Shown here piece by piece: positions 32,977 to 41,270 of a DNA stretch of 64,000 bases. Position numbers and translations under genes: made by a program. This DNA comes from Catelliglobosispora koreensis DSM 44566 (lineage in GTDB: Bacteria > Actinomycetota > Actinomycetes > Mycobacteriales > Micromonosporaceae), in the NCBI RefSeq assembly GCF_000379685.1, contig NZ_KB903249.1, positions 352,795 through 416,794 of the forward strand. Reading direction: 5' to 3'. The notes beneath the pieces are model-generated. The model ran no database searches, was not told where the DNA came from, and worked only from the letters and a program-made list of their open reading frames with translations. Position 1 is the stretch's first letter; each line of letters begins with the position of its first letter.

Positions 32977-34656
32977 TTAGCGGCTTGGCGTAGGACTCTT
33001 GCTGGTGTTGCGTTTGGTGCAAACCTGCTCAGACTGGCGGATGTCGTCCGGCGGGTACACCAGAACGACAACGAAGCAATACTGATAGTTACGATTCAAA
33101 GCCTGCAGGGTGTACGAAGTGGTGCCGCTCTCCGGATAACCAAGGACACCTTTGGCCTGGTCCTCACGGTTGCCCCAAATAACCTGGCGCGCCTTGCCGT
33201 TTGACGGGTCCTTCCACGTGATCGTCACCGAGTCGAGCTTGTCGTCCAGCACGACATCGGTCGCCGATCCGGCGGCGCCAGGAACCTCGGTCGTGTCGGG
33301 AGTCTTGGGACGCAGCACCAGAATCGCCGTCACAGCGGCGGCGGCCAGTGCGATGACAGCGGCGAGCACCGTGACCACGAGCACGCCCCGGCCCCGCTTC
33401 GGCGGCAGAGGTGGCGGTGTGGCAGGCGACTGCGGACCGAGCACCAGCGGCGGCTGAACCGTGGGCGCACCGCCCTGCCACGTGTCCTGAGTGGACGGTG
33501 GCCGCGGTCCCTGCGGCGGCAACTGCACTGGCGGCTTCGGCCCCAGCGGCTGACCCGGATATCCAGGCTGGCCCGGCTGTCCGCTTTGGACACCCGGCCC
33601 GCCTTGATAGGCCTGCGGATATCCATCCTGCTGCGCTGGGAAACCGCCCTGCGCTGGTGCCGTCCGCGGCGGAAGCCCCACGCCACCTTGCGCCGCGCTA
33701 CCACTGCGCGGCCCCTGCCCAGCCTGCGGCACGCCCTCCGGCGAGGCACCGCCTTGCGAGGGCGTGCCAGTTGCCGGGTAGGTGCCTTGCGACGGTGAGC
33801 CACCCTGCGACACGGTGCCCTGCGATGCGCTGCTGTGTGATGGTGCGCCGGACGTCGGGTAGGTGCCTTGCGATGGGGCGCCGGAAGTCGGGGCGCCCGA
33901 GGTCGGATAGACACCGGGTGCCGGGCTGCCAGCCTGCGAAGGGCTTCCGGCCTGCGAAGGAGTGCCTGGCGCGGAGGTGCCGTGCGAAGGGGCACCGGAA
34001 GCCGGAGCGCTGCCGTGGGAAGCGGCACCGGAGGTAGGGGCGCCGGAGGTGGGCTGGGACGTGGGGGCCTGGGGTGCAGCGCCGGAGGTGGGCTGGGAAG
34101 GCCAGTCGTTGGGGTTGGGCTGGCTGAACGGAGTGTCCAGAGTGGACGGACCCGCCACGATCGGTTCGGGCGCGGGGACGACGACGGGCTGGCCGAGTGG
34201 GGCGGACGCCACCGTCGCGGGGGCTGACGGGCCGAGCCAGGCGCGGGCGGCGCGGACTTGCTGCGGGTCGAAGCCGGGCGCGGACGGTCCGTAGCGGGCG
34301 ATGCGGGTGTAGTGACGGCGTGCTTCGTGGCGGTTGCCTAGCTCGTCGGCGATCTCGGCGAGGTCGAACGAGATCGACAGCAGCAGCGGGTGATCGTCGC
34401 CGTGACGGGTCGTTCCGGCGTAGAGCGAGTTCTCCAGCACCCGTCGCGCGGCGGACAGGTCGCCTGCCTGACGGTGCAGCTTCGCGAGCAGGTGCGCCGT
34501 GATGAGGACTTCGGGGTGGTCTTCGCCCGAGGTCATGGTGGCTGCTTCCAGGGCGCGTTCCAGCAGGGCTCGCGCGCTGTGCAGGTCGCCGCGATCACGG
34601 CGGGCGAGGGCGTCGGCGCGAACAGCGGAAAGCGAGGTGGAAGACGGCACGGCCAT
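32977..34656 (-). CDS. TPR, low-complexity linker and FN3-like membrane protein
   Basis: 559 residues. Cytoplasmic N-terminal TPR-like helices (about 1-140: GDLHSARALLERALEAATMT, GDLSAARRVLENSLYAGTTRHGDDHP, GNRHEARRHYTRIARYG). Then about 260 residues of Ser/Pro/Gly/Thr/Gln repeats (PTSGAPTSGAPSQGTYPTSG and similar), one helix (GVLVVTVLAAVIALAAAAVTAILVL, about 425-450) and a small extracytoplasmic FN3-like domain (VTITWKDPSNGKARQVIW, YQYCFVVVLVY, EQVCTKR). The two cysteines probably pair. It is upstream of and co-oriented with the FN3/MoxR operon (126-bp gap) and shares its FN3 theme. Confidence 0.8.
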   Translation of the reverse strand: MAVPSSTSLSAVRADALARRDRGDLHSARALLERALEAATMTSGEDHPEVLITAHLLAKLHRQAGDLSAARRVLENSLYAGTTRHGDDHPLLLSISFDLAEIADELGNRHEARRHYTRIARYGPSAPGFDPQQVRAARAWLGPSAPATVASAPLGQPVVVPAPEPIVAGPSTLDTPFSQPNPNDWPSQPTSGAAPQAPTSQPTSGAPTSGAASHGSAPASGAPSHGTSAPGTPSQAGSPSQAGSPAPGVYPTSGAPTSGAPSQGTYPTSGAPSHSSASQGTVSQGGSPSQGTYPATGTPSQGGASPEGVPQAGQGPRSGSAAQGGVGLPPRTAPAQGGFPAQQDGYPQAYQGGPGVQSGQPGQPGYPGQPLGPKPPVQLPPQGPRPPSTQDTWQGGAPTVQPPLVLGPQSPATPPPLPPKRGRGVLVVTVLAAVIALAAAAVTAILVLRPKTPDTTEVPGAAGSATDVVLDDKLDSVTITWKDPSNGKARQVIWGNREDQAKGVLGYPESGTTSYTLQALNRNYQYCFVVVLVYPPDDIRQSEQVCTKRNTSKSPTPSR

Positions 34657-34714
34657 ATGCTGCCTTACCGTCGCTCGGCTTTGCCACCCCGCCTATAACC
34701 GGCATTTATCCTGA

Positions 34715-35545
34715 TTACTGGCAAACCTCACGCCACGCGTCAAGTGACAGCCGTTTGTGTATCGATGAAAACCTTAACGGTCCGGTCACGGGACAGAAGC
34801 GGGACAAAGAAGAGCCGTACTCGGCGTGAAAGACCGCCTTGCCCTGTTCAGTGAACGGGGCGAGCAGAGCGCACTCGTCGTAACGCACGCACTCCTCGCT
34901 CACCGCGAAGTCCATCACCGCGACAAGGTCCTTTGCCTGCTCGACGTCGTTCTTCAGCCCAATGGCCAGACCGAGGGAGTGCGCCAAGGCGGCCAGCCGC
35001 TGGTTGAAGATCAGCTGATCGGTGAACGTCAGCGGGAAGCCGCTGTCGTTGACATATCCGTCAATGTTGTCCGGCTCGACCCCGTCGAATCCCTTGTCGC
35101 GGCACATCGTGAGCCGGGCGGTCAGGATCGGCTCGAGCAGATCCCAGCGCCTGATATCGAGCCAGCGCTCACCCGGCCAGCCTTCAAGCTCGTTTCCCAA
35201 AACCAAGGGGTCGAACAGGTGCCGGTCGGGGCGGAACGTCTCGTAGGCGCCGGCGTTCACGTAACAGATGGCTTTGCGGCCCGTCCGGTGTAGCGACTCG
35301 ACTTCGTCACGGGTGGTCGTGAAGGCGTCGACGTCATAGACCTCGGCGTGGACGGACAGGTCGAGCGGGCCGGACAGCTGCCACTGCCAGGTCAGGCCGG
35401 CCTGCGGGCGCCACCAGCCGCTCGCCGCTGAGGAGTCAGCTGACTTGGCCGGTGGCGCACCCGCCAGGAAAGCGAGTCCCAGCCAGCCCGCTAGCACGGT
35501 CACGAGGCTGGCGGCGATCCCGATGACGTAGCAGCGCCGGTTCAT
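34715..35545 (-). CDS. GH114 family glycoside hydrolase (endo-alpha-1,4-polygalactosaminidase type)
   Basis: 276 residues from MNRRCYVIGIAASLV; a signal anchor (about 5-28) precedes a GH114 TIM barrel (about 48-276). Signatures are TWQWQLSGPLDLSVHAEVYDVDAF, GRKAICYVNAGAYETFRPD, ERWLDIRRWDLLEPIL, the acid/base region GFDGVEPDNIDGY, IGLKNDVEQAKDLV and FAVSEECVRYDEC. The family includes PelA hydrolase and fungal Ega3, which cut alpha-1,4-linked galactosamine polymers. It is last in the five-gene polysaccharide operon and coupled to the spherulin-4 gene by ATGA. Polymer trimming or turnover is the expected role. Confidence 0.87.
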   Translation of the reverse strand: MNRRCYVIGIAASLVTVLAGWLGLAFLAGAPPAKSADSSAASGWWRPQAGLTWQWQLSGPLDLSVHAEVYDVDAFTTTRDEVESLHRTGRKAICYVNAGAYETFRPDRHLFDPLVLGNELEGWPGERWLDIRRWDLLEPILTARLTMCRDKGFDGVEPDNIDGYVNDSGFPLTFTDQLIFNQRLAALAHSLGLAIGLKNDVEQAKDLVAVMDFAVSEECVRYDECALLAPFTEQGKAVFHAEYGSSLSRFCPVTGPLRFSSIHKRLSLDAWREVCQ

Positions 35546-36180
35546 GCCAGCACCTGCGTGGCCCGTGCCGACAGCCACGAAGGAATGCCGTAGTAGGGCA
35601 GGGGAGCGGTCAGATCGGTGATGAGGCCAGCGGTGGCACGGGAAGCTAGCAACTCGCTCGCGGCGCTCAACTCCTCAGACGGAACGCCGTAGACGAGATG
35701 GGCGGCGTTGGCGAACTCCGGGCTCGGGGCGGCGAGCCGCTGATAGATGTCCCACGGACCCTCGAATGTGCACACGAGGTCAGCCAGCGGTGCGTATCCG
35801 GGATGGCACCTGGTTCCGGGGTTGAGGACCGTCATGCCATGTCCCAGGTGGACATAGCGCGCCACGGTGGCGATGTCGCACAGTGCCGAGGGTGCCTGAT
35901 CGAAGAAGACACCGCTTACTGAGTACCCACACCAGTTTTTGAGGTCTTCTTCAATGGCGTCGCGGGAACGGCGGGAATATCCGAGGTCGACGTAGCCCAG
36001 CAGGGGAACCCCGGCGTCGCGCAACTGCCGGGTCGCCTTGGCATAGACCGGATCGATCCCGGTACCAGGTCCATTGTGGACGTTGACAATGGCGGTGACC
36101 GACGCGCCCGCGCTGGCGACCGCACGCCAGGCTGACGGGTCGTCGAGTGGGTGAATGTAAAGCGGGATAAGTATCGTCAT
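35542..36180 (-). CDS. Spherulin-4/GH135-like hydrolase
   Basis: 212 residues from MTILIPLYIHPLDDPSAW. Spherulin-4 barrel features are TAIVNVHNGPGTG, VPLLGYVDLGYSRRSRDAIEEDLKNW, VSGVFFDQAPS, GHGMTVLNPGT, DLVCTFEGPWDIY and LVYGVPSEEL. Fungal Sph3 of this family (GH135) cleaves N-acetylgalactosamine polymer during galactosaminogalactan synthesis. No signal peptide is visible, so it may act inside the cell or be exported with a partner. Coupled by 4-bp overlaps to the membrane protein upstream and the GH114 gene downstream. Confidence 0.87.
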   Translation of the reverse strand: MTILIPLYIHPLDDPSAWRAVASAGASVTAIVNVHNGPGTGIDPVYAKATRQLRDAGVPLLGYVDLGYSRRSRDAIEEDLKNWCGYSVSGVFFDQAPSALCDIATVARYVHLGHGMTVLNPGTRCHPGYAPLADLVCTFEGPWDIYQRLAAPSPEFANAAHLVYGVPSEELSAASELLASRATAGLITDLTAPLPYYGIPSWLSARATQVLA

Positions 36181-37451
36181 TGATAACTCCAGGGATCCAT
36201 CATGGCGGAAACGGCTTCCAGAAGCGCTGGGGCGTAAAGCAGGAAGAGCACGGCGGCACAGACTTTCGCCCCGGCGGTGGCCAGAGCGGCGAAGAGCAGG
36301 GGCAGGGCGAAGGTGCCCACGGCGATGAGCAGTCCCGCGAGGCAGACGAGGCTGATCGCCGAGCCCGGGCGGCGATGGGCGACGAGGATGAGGCACAAGG
36401 CGTTAGTGCCAGTGAGCAAAGTGGCGGCCATGAGCGGCCACTCACCGAGCAGCATGAACACGACCGCCCCGATAACGGGAAGGAACAGCGCGGCACCGGT
36501 GCCACGGGCGACGCGCCGGATGTGCCGCTGAAACCTTGCCCGGTCGGCGATGCGGGCCCTGCCGTTAGCCACCCGCTGCTGATGCCATAGCAAGAGCAGT
36601 TCAGTGAGCGGGATGCCGATGAGCAAAGGCACCACGCTCGCCCGGTGATGCAGCACGACGAGAACGAACAGGATCGCCTGCCCGCCACCGGCTAGGCCGT
36701 GCCCGGCCGCGGTCGCCAGACGCGAGCCTCCGGGCTGCCAGCGAAGGCTGGCTCTTGGCCCCCAAGCGCTGCGATAGGCGACGACGACCATCGCCACGAT
36801 GGAAGCCAGGAGGAAGCCGACGGCGACCTTGCCTGCCCCGGCGAGGATGCCGAGCACGGCTAGCCAGCTCGCGGCCGCGGCCAGGAGCGTACGCCGTTCG
36901 GTTCCCGTGACCAAGGTGGCCGTGTTGGCGGCGAACAGCATGATCTGTGCCGCACTGACCACATAGGACAGTACCCCAGCTCCGGCTACGGCGAGAAGCG
37001 TCGCCCACACCGTGGCCAGCAGCGTGAACCCGATCGCCAAAAGCCTTGCCGCCGTCACCGAACCCGTCTCGTTGGCGGCGTTGTAGCCGAGGTAAGCCAG
37101 CGCTTGCGCCGAGCCCCAGCCTGCGATCAGCAATCCGGTGGTGGCATACCACGGCAGCGTGGCGAGCATCCCCGCTGAGCCTGAAGCGATGATGGCAGGC
37201 GTGAGGTATAGCCCAGCCCGCACGAGCGCCTGCGCCACGGGCATCTTGATGACGGCTGGTGCCGGCACCTTGCGGTACTTGCGTACGGCGGCCAGCACCT
37301 GTTGCGCCAGCGTGAAAACGCTCGGGTGGCCGTAGTCGCGGTTGGCCACCCGGTCGTTGATGCCGTTGGATTCCAGGATCGCCGCCACTTCGTCGGTGTC
37401 GGCCGCCCATCCGTTCAGGCGGTCATTAACCGGCCCGATGACCGCGCTCAC
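36177..37451 (-). CDS. Polytopic membrane protein of the polysaccharide operon (PelG position)
   Basis: 424 residues from GTG at 37451, which overlaps the GT4 stop. About 65 soluble N-terminal residues (GPVNDRLNGWAADTDEVAAIL, DRVANRDYGHPSVFTLAQQ) and then 11-12 helices (LYLTPAIIASGSAGMLATLPWYA, LLAIGFTLLATVWATLLAVAG, ILFVLVVLHHRASVVPLLIGIPLTELLLLW and more). I do not see the usual PelG N-terminal motif, so homology is not claimed. Position and topology suggest a flippase/exporter or synthase partner of the PelF-like enzyme. Confidence 0.7.
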   Translation of the reverse strand: MSAVIGPVNDRLNGWAADTDEVAAILESNGINDRVANRDYGHPSVFTLAQQVLAAVRKYRKVPAPAVIKMPVAQALVRAGLYLTPAIIASGSAGMLATLPWYATTGLLIAGWGSAQALAYLGYNAANETGSVTAARLLAIGFTLLATVWATLLAVAGAGVLSYVVSAAQIMLFAANTATLVTGTERRTLLAAAASWLAVLGILAGAGKVAVGFLLASIVAMVVVAYRSAWGPRASLRWQPGGSRLATAAGHGLAGGGQAILFVLVVLHHRASVVPLLIGIPLTELLLLWHQQRVANGRARIADRARFQRHIRRVARGTGAALFLPVIGAVVFMLLGEWPLMAATLLTGTNALCLILVAHRRPGSAISLVCLAGLLIAVGTFALPLLFAALATAGAKVCAAVLFLLYAPALLEAVSAMMDPWSYQ

Positions 37452-38890
37452 GCTTGCACCAGCAATTTGTATTGCTCGCGGTAGGCGTCGAGGCACCGGC
37501 CGAGGGTGAAGCGGTCCAGTGCCCGGTCGTACCCGAGACTGGCGTACTGGTCGCGCAAATCCTTGCTGGACAATAACTCCACGCAGGCCCGGCCGAGCGC
37601 GGCGGGATCACGGGGCGGGACAACCATTCCGGCGTCACCGACGAGTTCGGCGACCCCGCCGACATCGGTGCTGACGGTCGCACGCTGGCACATCATTGCC
37701 TCCACGATGGTGTAGGGCATGCCTTCGGAAATGCTGGACAGGGCAGCGATGTGACCGGCCGCGAACGCCTGCCTGCTGCTGGGCACGGGCCCGGCGAAGG
37801 TAACCGCGTTGTTCAGTCCCAGCGAGGCGACGAGGGTGTGGCAACTCGCCGCGTAATCCTCGTTGCCCGCTGGAACGGGACCGGCCAGGTGCAGCCGGGC
37901 GTCAGGGATCGACTCGCGCACGACTTTGAGCGCGGTGATCAGCGTGTGTAGATCTTTGAGCGGATCGATCCGCCCGGCCCAGGCGATCGTCGGCGGACCG
38001 GGTGGTTCTTCTTCCAGTGGCGGAAACCTCTGCGGGTCAACACCATTGGGGATGACGACGATCCGCGATGGGTCGGCGCCGTGCCGGATTTCCCAGCGCC
38101 GGTTGAATCCGCTCACCGGAGCGACGACATCGGCTTCGGCGTAGGCCAGCCGCGCGAGCGCCCGGTGAAACCGCAGCACCGCTACCTTCACGCCGGGCCG
38201 CAGATCGCGGGCGGAAAGGTAACGCTCCCTGAGATAGACGCCGTGTTCGGTCATGATGAACGGCACCCGCGAACGCCACTTGGCCGCGAGAGCGACCAAA
38301 GAGGACAGTCCGTTGGCGTTGGCGTGGCATATGTCCACGGGTGGCAGAACCGCCGCCAGCGGGCGAACGGCGTGCTCGATGAGGAGCACGGCTTCGTCGG
38401 CGTCCCGCAACGTCAGGGGCGGAAGGTCGAGCGAAGCGGTTTGCCATGCCTCCAGGAGCAGTTCGGCCAGGGCCAGTCCATACAGCGGATGACGTCCCGC
38501 GATGCCGTGCCGTGTGCACGTCGCTGGAAAGCGCTGGCACTGCACGCATAGCGGCCGGACATCGGCTTGATGAACCATGGCCAGCTCCCGTAAGGCGAGG
38601 CGAAACAGATGCTGATGTGTTGGGGAGTCGCCGAGCATGCCGGTGAAAAGCCGCGCCGCCGCCTGGATCCGGCGACGGCGCGGTGCCCGCGGCGATCCCC
38701 ACACGGGGACCGCGGTTAGCGACGCCACATTGTCAGGCAGCTCCAGCGCGGGCGTCAGCGACGCGGGGCCGATCATGGTGACCAAGTTCCAGGTCACTCC
38801 GGTCAGCCCACGCACAAGCTGATCGCACCAAGTGCTGACGCCGCCCAGCACGTACGGATACGTGCCTTCATTGATGAGGGCGACCCGCAT
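37448..38890 (-). CDS. PelF-like GT4 glycosyltransferase
   Basis: 480 residues. The N-terminus MRVALINEGTYPYVLGGVSTW is the PelF hallmark (EGTYPYVxGGVSxW). The GT-B C-terminal half shows NGVDPQRFPPLEEEPPGPP, IAWAGRIDPLKDLHTLI and the EX7E nucleotide-sugar motif in SISEGMPYTIVEAM. No signal peptide, so cytosolic. PelF polymerises UDP-N-acetylhexosamine in Pel synthesis and fungal Gtb3 is related. It is 4 bp downstream of the deacetylase gene and coupled to the membrane protein. A GalNAc-type substrate is inferred from the hydrolase/deacetylase neighbours. Confidence 0.9.
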   Translation of the reverse strand: MRVALINEGTYPYVLGGVSTWCDQLVRGLTGVTWNLVTMIGPASLTPALELPDNVASLTAVPVWGSPRAPRRRRIQAAARLFTGMLGDSPTHQHLFRLALRELAMVHQADVRPLCVQCQRFPATCTRHGIAGRHPLYGLALAELLLEAWQTASLDLPPLTLRDADEAVLLIEHAVRPLAAVLPPVDICHANANGLSSLVALAAKWRSRVPFIMTEHGVYLRERYLSARDLRPGVKVAVLRFHRALARLAYAEADVVAPVSGFNRRWEIRHGADPSRIVVIPNGVDPQRFPPLEEEPPGPPTIAWAGRIDPLKDLHTLITALKVVRESIPDARLHLAGPVPAGNEDYAASCHTLVASLGLNNAVTFAGPVPSSRQAFAAGHIAALSSISEGMPYTIVEAMMCQRATVSTDVGGVAELVGDAGMVVPPRDPAALGRACVELLSSKDLRDQYASLGYDRALDRFTLGRCLDAYREQYKLLVQA

Positions 38891-38894
38891 TGGG

Positions 38895-40829
38895 TCAGGT
38901 CACACGAAGAAGTTGCTGAGCGTTGGTGGACAAGGTGGTCCAGCCGGAGCGTTCCGCTCCGTAGACAGATCCGTAGGGCCCCACGAGGATTTCGATGCCG
39001 AGCAGGGACAGCAGGACGATCTGGGTGCTGGACGGGACGGTCACGGGAATCGCCAGGGCGGGGCCCCGGTTGACGATCGTCAGCCGGCCATTGAGGAGGT
39101 ACGCCTCAACGGTGCGAGCGGCGACGGCGGCGCGCCAGGCCTTCTGCTGTGCTTGCAGTGCGGCGATCTCGCTCATGCGCGGGTTGACCACGGGTGTAGC
39201 CGTGGTGAAGGCGGCACGGTAACGTGCGAGCAGCGCGTCGAGTACCGGATAGAGGATCCGGTCTTCGGCGAGGTTGGACTGGTGCGCGTAGTGCGGCCGG
39301 GGGTCGCCGGAAATCACGTGCCCATAGGCGATCCGGGCCTCGATGGGCACGATGTAGGAGTCGAACCCGGTCACAGGCGACAGCGGGGGAATGCACTGGC
39401 TGCCGCAGATGCCACTGCCACCGTCGGCGACGCTGTTGTAGATCCAGTTATATTCGTCGACTTCTTCGGCCTTGGTCGCGACGTTGTAGAAGATGTTCAT
39501 CGGGTGCCGGGGCACGGTGGTGGCCGCGCCAACCGGGCGGGGCAGCGGCTCACGTGAGGCGTCAGAGGCGATGATGGTCACGCCAGCCTGAGCCAGCGCG
39601 GGAGCCAGATACGGGTTGTCAGAAGGCATTTGCGGCAGCGACTTGAGCCCGGAGTGTTCACCGGTCACGAGTTCGGCCCGGTTGAGCGACACGCCCTTGG
39701 CCTGTGCCCACGAGACGTTGTCAGCGATCTGCGCCCTGATGTCGGCCTGCGGCACGAAGGTCGCCGAGCACTGCCAAGGCACGACGGTGAAGTCCTGAAC
39801 GCAGCCGAGGTAAGGGTGGGAGTAGGTGTGGTTGAGCCAGCGGAACTGTCCCTTATTCGCCAGGAGCTGTGCCGTGAGCGGATCGCCGGTCACGGCTCCT
39901 TCAGCGTTGAAGGCCAGTTCCAGCTTGACGCCATTGGCGTTTTGCCACGCGATCAGCGCCGTCACATCACTGGCCGTCATGCGAATGTCGGGCAGTTGCA
40001 CCGAAGGCGGGCAGTCGTCGCCGGTCGTGCAGTTGTGTTCGGTGTTCCAGCGGGAGTCGGGCAGGAACACGTCGTCGGCGTGCAGGCTGAACCAGTTGCG
40101 CCAGTGTCCAAGGTGGATACCCTGGGTCAGCCAGGTGATCAGGCCGTGCCCGAGTTGCTGGGCGACCGCCTGGTACTGGTTCATCGCCAGCGTGACAATG
40201 AGCTGGTTGCCGTAAACACCGATGACGGACCCGCTGTGTCCGTTGACAAGTGGGGTATAAACCGCGCCGGGTGCCGCCACGGCCATGTAGCCGTAGCTTT
40301 CGTCCACTGTGGAATCAAGGTTATCCACGGGAACGATGCCGTTGAGGTATCCGAATCCGGCGGCCTTACCAGCAGGGGTCACCTGCAGCGACGAGCCGTC
40401 GAGAATGCCACTCCACACCGGCGTCAGGCCAACGGCGGCCGACGGCGCGGTGTAGGCGTCCACTTGACGAATGCCAAAGGTCTGCTCAAACGCGTTCAGG
40501 ATCGTCATTTCCGCGGGCGCTAGAGCGTCCTCCCGCGGCATCACCACACCGTTGTATTTAGCCCGGGCCCGGCCGCCGACGGTGTCGGACAACGCCGATG
40601 CCGTCAGAGGTGGCCGGTTCGGCTGCGTGAGGTCGACGGTGTCGTAAGGCACACCCTCACGGTCCATTTGAGACGTCAGCACACCCACACCCGCGGAGCC
40701 GTCGTTGAAGACGAGCACCCGCAGATCAATCCGGACATTAGAGGAGAATGCGGCGGCAGGGGAGGCCGCTAATGTTGCCAGCAAGAATGCGCTCGCCCCA
40801 ACGGCGAGCCCCTTTTTGAATCGGGACAT
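38895..40829 (-). CDS. Secreted CE18-like polysaccharide deacetylase (Agd3/PelA type)
   Basis: 644 residues. Signal peptide (1-28, MSRFKKGLAVGASAFLLATLAASPAAAF is typical Sec), an N-terminal binding/Rossmann-like region (about 30-230, VLVFNDGSAGVGVLTSQMDREGVPYDTVDL), then a NodB-like barrel: motif 1 LHADDVFLPD with D252-D253, motif 2 H334-T-Y-S-H338 (LNHTYSHPYLG), and ELVTGEHSG further on. The order fits fungal Agd3 and the deacetylase part of PelA, which remove acetyl from GalNAc polymer. It is first gene of the operon, with a palindrome just upstream of the ATG. Length 644 is close to Agd3-type proteins. Confidence 0.85.
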   Translation of the reverse strand: MSRFKKGLAVGASAFLLATLAASPAAAFSSNVRIDLRVLVFNDGSAGVGVLTSQMDREGVPYDTVDLTQPNRPPLTASALSDTVGGRARAKYNGVVMPREDALAPAEMTILNAFEQTFGIRQVDAYTAPSAAVGLTPVWSGILDGSSLQVTPAGKAAGFGYLNGIVPVDNLDSTVDESYGYMAVAAPGAVYTPLVNGHSGSVIGVYGNQLIVTLAMNQYQAVAQQLGHGLITWLTQGIHLGHWRNWFSLHADDVFLPDSRWNTEHNCTTGDDCPPSVQLPDIRMTASDVTALIAWQNANGVKLELAFNAEGAVTGDPLTAQLLANKGQFRWLNHTYSHPYLGCVQDFTVVPWQCSATFVPQADIRAQIADNVSWAQAKGVSLNRAELVTGEHSGLKSLPQMPSDNPYLAPALAQAGVTIIASDASREPLPRPVGAATTVPRHPMNIFYNVATKAEEVDEYNWIYNSVADGGSGICGSQCIPPLSPVTGFDSYIVPIEARIAYGHVISGDPRPHYAHQSNLAEDRILYPVLDALLARYRAAFTTATPVVNPRMSEIAALQAQQKAWRAAVAARTVEAYLLNGRLTIVNRGPALAIPVTVPSSTQIVLLSLLGIEILVGPYGSVYGAERSGWTTLSTNAQQLLRVT

Positions 40830-40832
40830 GCC

Positions 40833-40849
40833 TAACTAACGATTAGTTA
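40833..40849. promoter_or_regulatory. Operator-like palindrome before the polysaccharide operon
   Basis: TAACTAA-CGA-TTAGTTA: perfect 7-bp arms with a 3-bp spacer, ending 3 bp before the deacetylase start codon (40829, minus strand). This AT-rich dyad in GC-rich DNA looks like a TetR/MarR-type binding site. No regulator gene is adjacent. Confidence 0.65.
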
Positions 40850-40881
40850 CGCTTCCGCCACGCACAGGATGTCCGTCATAG

Positions 40882-41175
40882 TCAACGACGGCCGCGTTTG
40901 CCTTTGCCCCGGTCTTGCCCAGACGACGTTTTGAACCGCACGAACAGCCGGCCGAAGTTGTCGGAATCCTTGTCGACGCGGTGGTAGAGGGCTTTGATTT
41001 CCTTTTGCTCCAGGAAACGCAGCACTTTTTTCTTCAGTGCGCCGGAACCCTTGCCAGGGATGATTTCCACGAGGGGAGCGTTGGTCTCGACCGCCCGGTC
41101 GATGATCTCCCGTAGAGCCCGATCAATGTCGCGCCCTTTGTTGAAAATGTCGTGTAAGTCCAGTACAAGCTTCAT
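40882..41175 (-). CDS. Stand-alone Smr domain protein
   Basis: 97 residues: LVLDLHDIFNKGRDIDRALREII (LDLHG-like motif, here LDLHD), then LVEIIPGKGSGALKKKVLRFLEQ with the GKGSGAL Smr signature, and a basic tail (GQDRGKGKRGRR) suited to nucleic-acid binding. Smr domains, as in MutS2, can nick DNA or cleave RNA; whether this small one is active is unknown. It is upstream of the polysaccharide operon by 52 bp on the same strand, with divergent M14 on the other side. Confidence 0.88.
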   Translation of the reverse strand: MKLVLDLHDIFNKGRDIDRALREIIDRAVETNAPLVEIIPGKGSGALKKKVLRFLEQKEIKALYHRVDKDSDNFGRLFVRFKTSSGQDRGKGKRGRR

Positions 41176-41193
41176 GGCACGTCAACCCTACCG

Positions 41194-41210
41194 TTGATAT
41201 GACCATGAAT
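41194..41210 (+). promoter_or_regulatory. Upstream motif shared by both M14 genes (copy 1)
   Basis: TTGATATGACCATGAAT, 60 bp before the M14 start, differs by one base from TTGAAATGACCATGAAT at 50965-50981 in front of the second M14 gene. The surrounding leaders differ, so the motif is probably a promoter or regulator site. Confidence 0.6.
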
Positions 41211-41270
41211 ATAGTGGTCCGCTGAGAGCCTCCGCACACCCCCCGCGGAGATACCCCCAAGGAGGCTCTT

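Noticed and set aside
33600-34100. Direct repeats that might suggest a CRISPR array
   Set aside because: They are in-frame Ser/Pro/Gly codons of a protein; spacers are not unique and repeat length varies.
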